Below are positions 1-11,296 of a stretch of DNA of 64,000 bases, one piece after another (positions within the stretch are counted from its first letter, which is position 1; every line of letters begins with the position of its first letter). Below the pieces are notes generated by a model. That model did no database searches and was not told the origin of the DNA. It saw only the letters and a list, made by a program, of their open reading frames with translations. The position numbers and the translations under genes were made by a program. Origin of the DNA: Lateolabrax maculatus (lineage: Eukaryota; Chordata; Actinopteri; Acropomatiformes; Lateolabracidae); assembly GCA_031216445.1 (NCBI GenBank), contig CM062205.1, positions 22,027,501 through 22,091,500 of the forward strand, given 5' to 3'.

Positions 1-215
1 AGATAATAAAAGAGAAAAAACAAAAGACACAAGGAAGGAAGAATTGAAGAAAAGAAGAGAAAAGAAAATGGGCAACAGAGAAGAAGAGAAGACCGGAGAA
101 GAGGATGAAACGTTTACAAAAGGGACAAAATAAAGAACAGAGGAAGGGCAAAGAAAAAAGAAAGAAGCAAGGAGTAAAGAAGAACAAGCTGAGGACAAAA
201 GAGAAGTGCAGAGGC
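1..215 (+). repeat. purine-rich tract (A/G)
   Basis: Nearly all A and G on the plus strand with few interruptions (aagaaaagaagagaaaag and similar); low complexity. Confidence 0.8.
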
Positions 216-2785
216 GGGATGGTTTCTGTTCGAGCAGGGATTTGATTAGCCGCCGATCGTCCCCAGGGGCCCTGCAGCCTCTGCTGGGAGTAACCTTGTG
301 CTCTGGAGCCGAGCCCCTTGAGATGCATGGCCCCTGTCAGAGCCGAGGGGCCCCTGAGCCACCCTGCTGAAACAGCCCTATAATTCTGCACTACATCTGC
401 ATTCAGAGGTCATTCATCACAAAGTGCACAGTCACAGGTATACCTGCCTGCGGCTCCGTGCCCCCCCCCCGAATACCCAACTGCGATTCCTATAACTCTG
501 CACATCTCCTACTTTTAAATGTTCTCCGCCATCGCTGCTATGCTCAATATCTACATTAAAATCTGCATTTAAATCTGCTCTAACCTACTTCAACTCCGCT
601 AGTACGTCAAACTCTTCTCCATAATAAAGTCTTCTCAACCGCCACGTCCAACTCAGCTTGAGCTTTATGTTTAAATCTACCCTTCTACTACTTCAACAGG
701 CTCAAGCTCCATTTTTAATTTGCTATCCGGATTCTTCTTTATGGTTAAATCTACTGCGACACCACTTAACCTCTCACTGAGCTTGGACTCTTTCAACAAA
801 ATCTTCTCTATAATCTATTGTTCAAAGATTCTCCCCTTAGCTCGATAAAAGTGTGACATCAGCATATCTGTATCAGATCAGCCGGCTGTATCACGGATTA
901 AGACTCTTAACAGAGGAGTTGCACTGGATTAAAGGGACAGTTTGTCCAAACCACAGACACACAAAAACACCCAGTGATGGAGTTTTAACTTGCCTCCACA
1001 CTCATACAATGGAGGTAAAAGATGTTTTGTAGTGCTCACAGAAGTGAAAAATTACATTTTAAACACTAAACAGCAGATGGCAGTTTCACTGGAGCTACAT
1101 CTTACCTTTGGTGGAAATTTACTGACTTACTTATTCCCTTTTTACACCAAAATTAGCAGTTTTTTTTTTTTTTTTAAACACTGGTAAACCTTCTCAAAAT
1201 AGGCGATTAACTCCTTTCCCCATCGCCAGCAGGTGAATTTGCCTTTCTGCTTTGTGTCACGTTCAACATCACGAACGTGACAGGAAACTGGTGGTTACTT
1301 TTTCAATATCTTTTACTTCAGTCTCTCTTTCAAACTCAACGCCGACTAATTTGGAGCGATGTGCGGGCGCTGCTTGAACTGAGACGGATGGAGTGGGTGG
1401 GATGACAACAAGTCATAGAAGTAACAGGCGCGCTTCATAAGAATCAGAATATTTAAGTTGTATGACTTTTCTCTTTCCGCCAAGACAATTAAATACATTC
1501 ATGTAAGACAGAGTGGGAAATAGTCCCTATGAAAATTGTCCACTGCAAAGCTTTTGTATTATCCAGAATACTTGGATATACTGGGGAAGTGGCTGAAGTT
1601 TCTTGCTTTTCAGTTTGGGTTTCTAACTTTGTTATTGCACTTCTGAGTTGCATTCCTTAGACAATTTTTGATGATTAATTTTACATGTTTGCTTTAACAA
1701 ATATTATATGGTTGAAAACTTTGGCTTAACTTAATATTTACTTTTGTTTTTTGTAGCCAGACTAAAACAATACCCTGAAACTAATCAGTTTGGGGTCATG
1801 TCTGGTCTTTGGGCATTAAATAATATTCTCACACGTGTCAGGCTTGAGTTCAAGTCATGTGACTTAAATCTTTACTTCAGGGCCTACATTGAGAACATGA
1901 AACTGACACAGTGACCTGGTCTGATAAAATCAGGTCCCAATAACAACGTCACGATTTGTTCTAAATTTAGAGCCATGGTTTAAGAATAGTTTAAGACTTA
2001 AGAATGGCTTTGTTCCAAAAAACTGTATATCCATATGGACTGAATTGCTACCTTCGCTGTCTCCATCAGTATTTCAAAAAGACAGATGGTCCGATGCACC
2101 AAAACAAGGCTGTTTTATAAGATGAAGCATGACTTTAATAGTGTCCCCTAATGTGCTTCATTTTCATACCAGCAAACATTTCCTGCAAGTAGTTGTTAAT
2201 TATTTTTTTTCCAAATGAAGAATATCTCAATGTTGGAACGAAACTCTTATCTCATTTTTAAGTATAGTCTTAATCTACAAAACCTTAGTCTCATCTGCAT
2301 GTATTTAACTCCAGGGTTAACTGAATTCATTCTCATTAGAATTCACAGCCTACCTACAATAACTGGCTATAACTGGTATAATGCGCTGCGTTACTCATCA
2401 GCAGCACGCTTTCATCATCATCCGGCCTTCACGCTGTCCCAGAAAAAGTACACTGTGTTGACCCTCATTAGGTGGACTAGACCTGCACTACACTTCAGAC
2501 TGAGTGAGCTCAATTTAGCCTCCTTGGCTTGTTGAAAACTAATGGAATAATCTTCAACAGTTCAGACTCAAAAATGAAGTAAAGCAGATGGCATGAGGAA
2601 TAGCTATCACTACGGCGTGACTGTAATCACAAAACTGCAGTCGACGGGCACAAGACCGAGCTTCCCTTGAGCGAGGATGAGCCTGACGACCCCGATGATG
2701 AATGGAGCTTCCCCCGTTTGCCGTCCTGTCAGCCCAGACACAAAGATCTCTGGGGTTTGGCGCTCTAAGAAAAGGTTGTGCTCAC
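1..2785 (-). other. atrn: atrn intron downstream of exon N (3' end outside window)
   Basis: I found no attractin coding sequence here on either strand. Positions 1-215 are a long purine-rich tract. A GC-richer block at about 225-370 has no attractin-like frame. A T16 run lies near 1160-1175. At 2604-2768 the plus strand has an acidic open segment without a start codon (see findings). The rest is unremarkable AT-rich intron. Confidence 0.7.
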
Positions 2786-2893
2786 CTTGACGTTTCCTCC
2801 TATCAGGTCAGGTGGCTCCTCGTCCGTCTCCAAGGCGACGTTGATGGTGGCGAAAGGCCGGCTGGCCATCTGCTGCATCTCCCTCAGAAGTTG
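2786..2893 (-). CDS. atrn: atrn exon N: proximal cytoplasmic tail with MASRPFA motif
   Basis: 108 nt, 36 codons, phase 0 at both ends. The acceptor is ttttccctag and the donor gtgagc. The translation is QLLREMQQMASRPFATINVA, then LETDEEPPDLIGGNVK. MASRPFA (2849-2869) is the tail motif shared by attractin and MEGF8 that is linked to MGRN1/RNF157 ubiquitin ligase binding. The acidic ETDEEPPDLIGG that follows fits attractin; attractin-like 1 differs at this point as I recall. The next coding exon (expected to start near TVPKPIALEP) was not found in 1-2785, so about 80 residues of tail and the stop codon lie outside the window. Confidence 0.96.
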
Positions 2894-5800
2894 CTAGGGA
2901 AAAGGAGGAAGAAGAAGGGGAGTGTGAAGGTCAGTGACAGGTAAACACAAACTGTCTATTGTCTATTGTCTATCTAATTATAAAGTTGATGTAATAAACA
3001 TGTGAGCAAAGAGTTGCTTATTTACACATTCAACAGACACTCTTCTTTTAGATCTGTTTTTGTTCTCCACCAACCGCTGAGGGAAACATCTGGCCCTTTG
3101 GCTGCTAAATGCTCCACTATATAAATATATTAATTAGTGCAGCTATTAAGTATAGTAAAAGTACTCAATATCCACAATGGTGCATTTAATATATTATGAA
3201 TCAGTAATCATTGTTTTGTACCTCAATCCAAAGACATCCTTAATAAAAGATTAAGACTAATCTATAAAACATTAGTAAGTGATTTATTTACTATTAAATA
3301 AGGCAATAAATACAATGTATAGATGGTTTGGAAAGTTTGCCTAATTAAAAAATGGCGCCCAACATTTTATTGCTGTATTTGATGGAGGTGGAGCTAATTT
3401 CAAACTTCTTTATTTACTGTTAGGCACTTGTAAAAATCATGTTTTATAAGCACATTGTTTGTTTTGTATGTAAAATCTTTAATAGATGTCAGATGAATAC
3501 AGAGAGTGAAGTATTTCTTAATGGTGGTGCAGAAGTATCAAAGACCATGTGATGGAAATAGTGAAGTGAAATACAAATGCTCTTTAAACTGTACTCGAGT
3601 AAATGCACTTTAATGTAACTTTCCACCGCTGCAAAGCGGAGGCACAGTCTCATTTTGGTCTGATTTATAACATGGACCTTGGTCAGAAGAAGAGGAGGAG
3701 GGAGGTGATTATGAGGGAAGGAGGGGGAAGGGGGGAAGAAGCTGAAAAAAAGAGAGAATGAACAGGGAAATGAGGTGAATTAGAAGTAGAGAATGAGGAT
3801 CGTAACGATGTGAAAAGACGCAGAGTGTGAGGAGCAGAGGGAAGGAGGGGGAGGAAAGACAGAGACCACAGTAAACAAGGCGAAGCACCTGTGTCGCCGA
3901 CTGGCAAAGCAGCCAAAGTGCTATGAATAGAGAAACAAATGGCGTCAACTGTCAAGACAGCAAGACCTGAATACCAGCAGCAAAACAAAAAACACCTGCA
4001 ACCGTAGCACGAGCAGGAAAAAACACTGACAGAAATGAGACAAAGAATCCCGAGGAGGGGAAAAGTAGTCAAACATGTAAAAAACCTCTAATTGATTGTT
4101 TGTTTGAAATACATTTCCTAGAGCTTCGGCTCATAACGGAAGTGAAACAGTGGCGATGTGTGTCAGGAGTTACGTATGTACACAAAATAATCAGAAGAAG
4201 AAGTTTGACACAAACGATTAGCCTCTGTCTCATTACAGTGAGCCGTTGGCAGGGGATAGGTGCGAGTAAAGGGCAGCGCTGTGATTCGACTTGAAAGCAC
4301 ACACGGTAGAAATCACATGTGGCATTTCTGTGTCGATTCGTGCTCACCTGGGGGTTTAGAGTTCACGTGCAAGGGCGACAGCCTCAGGGTCAACTATTCA
4401 ACAGCTTGTAATTCATTTGCTGAGCTATTTTGTCCCCCTGTGACGCTGTCGATTGAGGTTATTGACACGTTTGCACTTTCTCTCCAAATGTGACGACTTA
4501 AAATCCGATCCTTACCGAGGGTTACAAAAATAGCTTGAGGGAAAGTTTCTGTTTCTCTCTACAGTAAAGCCTGACAGGGAGAAAAAAAAGGTCTAAATTT
4601 AATGTCCTGGATTCTCTTTGTGGAGTAAGTCAACTAATTAAATTCCTGCGTGTCTGCCTGTATCCAAATCTCCCTCCACTCCTCTCTGTTGTAGCAGCTG
4701 GGCTACGAGGAGCAGGACCTTTATTTTCCTTGAGTCACAACTTTTAAAAGGAACTGAGCATGTTTCCTTTAACCTTTTTAAGTCGAGGTCATTCCTAATA
4801 TTTGGTGATCACGGCATCTCAGATACGACTATAAACGTTCTTTTACTTAATTCCATAATATTGTTTTTTTTTGACAGTTCGCAAGACAAATTAAGCAATT
4901 TTTGAGACACAACCTCTCCTAGTAATTGGATATACATTTATCAATATTCTGGACATTTTAGATACGAAAGGATAAATCAATTAATCGCACAAAAAGATTG
5001 ATTAATTGGTAAAAATAATTATTTGTGCCAGCACTACACCACTTAAAGCTTGAACCATTTCTGTCAAACGATTAAGGTTAATTTTCCACTCTCTAATTGG
5101 GTGACCTAAAAAAAGCACACACACACACACGCATGTTTGTACTTCTATACTTGTGAGGACATTTCATTGACATAATGCATTCCCTGGACCCGTAACCATT
5201 CTGACCTGAACCTTAGAACCAAGTCTTAACCCTCAAACAGCGCTTTGAAGTTGTGAGGACCAGTCAAAATGTCCTGACTTTCCAAAAATGTCCTCACTCC
5301 CATGGTCTAAAACTCAAATTGGTTCTCACAAAGATAGTTTTACAAGTACATACACACACACAGCAGTGTTTAATGCCATCCGACAGAAGATGGTGCGTAA
5401 CTTACCTGGATACTGGCTGAATGAATCATTTGCTCACTAACTAAAGTTCACTCAGCTCATTAGCAAATTAAGTTAATAAAACATAAAAGTACTCAATAAA
5501 GCCAGTGATGAAACAGATTCAGATATCACATATTGTGGAGGAGATGTAGTAAAAGAGAGGGTTTATAAAAAGCCCTCACATCGAACAGAAGGAAACAAAA
5601 TCAGTCACTACAAGCTGAAGCTATAAATAGAAACTGTGTGACACATAATAGTAGAACAATAACACCCATGAAGTATGGATGAATCCAAACACAATGGCAA
5701 GAGAGTTGTCTCATTACCATGTACACAAATAAGAACAGGCTGCAGCATCCGACATGCCCAGTCTAACGCACGCTCGTCGCTGCCACCACAGCAGTCAACA

Positions 5801-8772
5801 CACGGAAACAAATGAAGACACAAATGAGCAACTCATTGTGCTGAATCCCAATTTGTCATGATTAGACGTCCTGCTGTGTGAAGCGTCAGGGAGCCAAGAT
5901 GTGAGGCCCTTTGTGATGTGGTGAGTGCTGGGCGTCATCGAGAAATTTCACTGGAGTCTGGTTTCCTTGGTCTTTGACTGAAATATCAACCAATTTACAC
6001 CAACTGTTTAAATTGTTTAAATTAAACTGTTTCCTGTTAAGTATTAATCAAATTTGTGACTTTCTGGCCAATCAGCCAAAACCAAAAGTCACCACTCCAG
6101 CTAAGAATCAGGTTTGAGGCACGATAATGAACTTTAACTCATAATGAAGTGACAGAAGTTCTGTGTTCTGGTAGAATCAACTTCATTCATAATGATGCAA
6201 CAGGCCGAGTCAGGCAGCAACATTACAGTCTGGATCTGTGTGGCAAACAGCATGCAGAAGAAGTGAGAATCTGCATGCAGACAACATCCTTTTTCATAAG
6301 CGCAGCTCCTTGAACAGCACAGAGCAACAGAATTGATTTACTGGATAAAAAGCAGATGGAGGAGCATTTGAATGTTACGGTAAACAAACTTTACAGATTC
6401 AGTCCACCTTCCTCAGGCTTTCTGCAAACAGCCTGGTCTCTTGTCTCACATACAGGTAACCTTTGTTTAAACAGCAGCATTTGGATGAACTTATACCCTC
6501 TTTTTTTTTTTTTTGCCATAGGCACAACTAAATATTTCTACTAACATTTACTATTAAATCAATAGTTTTTAACAATGAGCGGCTCCAATGCAGTAGGAGT
6601 AGTTTCTGTATGAATGTCAGTGTGAGGGCGAGGATGAAATTCTTGCTAAAGGGCAACTAAAATTCTGCAACTTTGATTAAAAAGATTTTAATTGGCAATT
6701 AAAATAAAACGTAAGACCAAATTCATAATTTAAAAACGTAGTTTTTACGCTCCTAAAAGGAAAAATGCTGACTCTTTTTTGTGTTGAATTGTGATCAATT
6801 AAACACAATTTAAGTGAACATATATAATGCATACAATACAACTGAGTATTGAGTATTAAGTATTTAAGTCCTTGCCTTCATTCCTATTGGATATGATAAC
6901 ATTTTACCCGCAAAACCACCTTCTGTGGTCTGGGAACATGGCCACATCACTACAATACAGTCCAGCACGAGCAGTCGCACGATCAAACACGTAGTAAACA
7001 AACATGTTGCTACCTCCCCAGAACTGAACTGAGGCTGGTGATTAAAATGTTATCGATGCCCAAAAAACTGCAGAAATAAATCCAATGTTGGAGAATAAAA
7101 AAATAAAAACACTTCAATTGGTATCAAATTTAACCAGGGGTGTGATACAGTTTTGTTATGAGTTTTTTCCCATGAGTACACTGGGCCGTTGGTCCAAGGT
7201 TTCAAACCAGTTACTTTCAACCTTCAGCTTTTGTCTCAAATGTCTGGTCTGCCACCATCAGGTTAAGGAGGCATGAGCACGACTGTCTGGGAGTCCTACA
7301 GAAGATACAATTTGCACAAATTTCATTATGCTGTGCTGCGAGTAGGCAGCTGCTGTACGGCAAACAGTCAGCGCTCCAAAGATAACCAGAAGCCAGAGGA
7401 GTTGCAGTGCAAGTCGCCTACTTCTTAAATTGGCTCTTAGTTTTCTGCAGGGTAGTTAGTGTGTGTGTGTGTGTGTGTGTGTGGAGCAAATACCTGACTG
7501 CAGAGCGGACTGTGCATATATAAACCTAATTATGAGACGTGTGCATAGAGGTGGACACACATGCATTCACACACACACACACACATGCAGGCAGGTAGTT
7601 TGGATATATTTGCACATGAGTAATGATGTTTGCGTGTATATTTTTATAAATGCAAATTAATTCTCTCAAACAGGAATTATGAAAGGACAAAAAAAGCACA
7701 TGTGCAAATGTGCTTGAAGGTAAAGTTAAGTAATATTTGAATTAAATGCACATATGTAGAGACACAAATACATAAACAATCACATGACAGGCACTATCAT
7801 GAGTGTGAACACACAGGCACTGAAAGAATGATTTGATTAACTGATTAATCTATCATCTGAGAGCTAATCATCAACAATTCATATGACTGATTAATCGTCA
7901 TCTATCAAGCAAAAATGCAAATGTTGGTTTCAGCGATTTGTGTTTTTTTTTCTGTTCCTCTTTATATAATTTTAAATTGAATATTATTGGATTTTGGAAA
8001 GTTTGATATAACAGATGTCATCTTGGACTATGGGAACTTGTGTGAAAGTTTGAACATTTTACAGATTAAACAATGAATTCATTACTTAGATTTACATTAA
8101 GTGATTTTTTTGGGCCACTTGGTGACAGCACAATAAATCCAATATTCACTCTCTATTTACCATTGTTTTGGTCTCAACAGGGAATCATCTGGTGCTTCTA
8201 AGTGCTAAATGCTCCACTATGTACAACAGCAAGTCAGCAGTGAGAGCGACAGCTTTTATATATATGTTGTCATTTGATTAATTGTTAAATATGTAAAATA
8301 CTGATTACAGCAGTATAAAAAAGAATCCATAGACTGATCAATAATTACAATAATTAGTTACAGCTTTAGAAGAAATGTGTGGATTCACAAATGCATTCCC
8401 TCTCTCTCATATACGCTCACAGAAGCTGTGTGAGGGAATTGTGTTTGAGCATTCTCAAAGTGAGCAGCGGTGTGCCAAAGAGATTGAGTGCGTCAGCAGA
8501 GCGCGGCAGAGGGGAGGGAGGGAGGGATGGAGGGGAGGCAAGAGAAAAAAGGCAAGATGCAAGAGAGAAACAGAAGAGAAGGGAAATGAAACTAAAGAGA
8601 AGTATGGGAAGATGTGGGAGAGGGACGAGCTGCGGCGAACACAGGGAGGACGAAAAAAAAAAGCTTGGGAGAGCGAAGAGGAAGAAATGGGAGCAGAAAG
8701 AAAGACAAAAGGCGTTCAAAGAGTTTGCCCCTGGGAAGAAGGGATGGAGTGCCAGATCGCCTGGGTGTGGAG

Positions 8773-8824
<52 letters not shown>

Positions 8825-8887
8825 TAAACACACACATCCACGTGCAGATATCCGTGCACGTGGATGGAGACACACACAAACACACAA

Positions 8888-8944
<57 letters not shown>

Positions 8945-11235
8945 CCGCAAATCTCACCGCACAACATCAAGCCGTTTATTTATTGATGCGTCTGTTTAAA
9001 AATGCTGTCGGAGGGAGAGCTCTCAATCATCCTTCAGCATCACTGAAGGAAAACTGCGGAGTGAGAGGCATGGAGGGAGGGAGGGAGGGAGGGAGAGGAG
9101 AGGAAATCTTCGTCTGTGAAGCGACGTTAGCTGCTTGCTGCTTCATCTTTCCATCTCTCCGGCGGTGAGGTGCGGTGTAGAGGACGCACGCTGTGAATAC
9201 TGACAAGGGAGAAGGCTTTGATCCCCCCCATCTTTTTGTCTCTCCTCCTCCTCTCTTTTCTACCTCCATCACTCCCCAACTCTCCTTCCTTCTCACCGCC
9301 GGCCTCCTGCTGTCCGTCCATCTCACCCTGCCTCTCCTCCTCAGTCTGTGCACCTCGTACCTGCGATATGACTTTAAGTGACTGCGTTGCATCGTCCGCA
9401 ATGCTAATCAATACTCCATCAAAGAGGAGCGGACAATAGAAAAACTAAAGAAAAAGGAGAAATGAAACGTTAATGAAAAGTAAAGAAACTTTTAAGAGCT
9501 TGTGATGAGACCAAATGAAAGAATGAAGTGAAGTGAAGTGAAGCAGGTTAGAAACAATGGAAACCCCTCAAATAAAGCAGCTGAGGAGAAGATCCACTGA
9601 AGGAGCATTCAGCCAATCAGCACAGTGAGCACTCGCCCCATCTCTCTTTAAAACGCCTCATTTCAACTCTCACTCTCAGGGTGTTTTCTTGGACAGACTC
9701 AGATGTCTTTAAATATGAGTCTTTCCTCTTTTTTTTTTTTTTTTTGAGTGAAGTGTGGTTGAGACAGTTTGGGTATTGGAGCCCCTGAAACACAAGGAGA
9801 CAGAACATCACGTCTGATATCCAGCAGTTACTGGACCAGCATGATTAACCAAGCAAAAACTGCATGTCGAGGGACATATTTAAGAAAACAGTCGTCAGCA
9901 ACTGTATAAATTAATTTTCTGATGTACAGTTTAACATGTTTGGTGGGCTGTCAGTGTTCTCTGATATTCCTGTCACTAACAGCTTAATAACACTTGGCCG
10001 AGCTCCAATTAGACTCTGTTCTGTCTGCTGGTCGGATCTAATATGTAAACAACCAAATCAATGCAGAACACTACGCCGTTTGCATAATCATGGCTTGTTT
10101 TTCTGCCAGATTACACACCCCCAGCCCTGTGTTTCTAACCTTGTCCACCATGCTTTATTTCATACTCAGGGTCAGTGCCAGTGCTTCAACTCTTAACTGA
10201 CAATATATGTTAGTTTCACAACTGAGACTGTGTGATAGTCCAAAGTTACAGAACAAGCATGTAAGTGGACCTTCAGTCGAGATAGTTTTGTTTTGTTAAT
10301 AAAAAATAGTTGAAGGAAATTTATCCATTGGAAATCCAGCAGTAGAGCAAGAAGAAGCAAAAATCTGTATGTAACCTTTGCAGCTTGATAGCTTATATTT
10401 TCTCTCCACTGCCACCAAACACACCAAATAGTAAATTTCACCATTGCTCCTACTGGTTGTGTTACTGTTCACGACACCGGACACACTGTTCAGATAGAAG
10501 AACCAGTCAGTGTACAGAAGCCGGGCTGCGCCTTCAAAAGGAGAGAAAGTAATAAAACAGACGAAGTAGGACAGTGACATACACAGTACGGCCATGGGAA
10601 TGTGCCCCGGTGTTTTGACGCACACCATAAACCAATGGTTTGTGTTGCCATTTTAAGATGATAATTATCCAGCACAGTAGCAACAATTACTGTACAGAAA
10701 TGTAGAGGTTAAGCAGCCTGAGCTCTGAAATCCTTATGTAACGCAAAGAAAAAAAGGAAAACTGGAATTTCAGCGTGTGCTAATATTAACTTACAATGTG
10801 GTGAGTTTAAGTTAGAGGTATCAGAGCTGTTTGACTTTAGAGTGACAGAAGAACTGAGGCGGTTCAGAGGTTGAAACAAAGATGGAGGAGATAAGACTGC
10901 TGCGGAAAAAAAGAAATGAATAAAAGTAAAGAAAGTTAAGACAGCCTGAGATGAGATGAAACGGAATTAATAAAGCACAGGAACAGGGGTTTGACAGAGG
11001 GTCTGGGTTCATGATAAGACCTGTACCGGCATCATGATGGATGGGGTGGGGATGGGGGGGGTCACCCACAGTGCAGCGGGGTTTGAACCATAAACTGGCC
11101 AGTATATTTTGAGCAATAAGACACTGGCGCTGATCCAAACTCTAATTATACGCACCATCTCTGTGGAATTAAGATTAGGAGGGTTTAAAGTGTCCTGGGA
11201 ATTCTGAGAGACAAGAAGCCACGTGTTCACACACT

Positions 11236-11296
<61 letters not shown>

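Noticed and set aside
225..370. GC-rich block as the missing last atrn exon
   Set aside because: None of the minus frames gives TVPKPIALEP or the PPPGQSGLA block expected of the attractin C-terminus.
8375..8999. Long plus-strand frames of 150-206 codons and their minus-strand counterparts
   Set aside because: They read through purine tracts and CA arrays (poly-HT, poly-CV translations); low-complexity artefacts with no protein signature.
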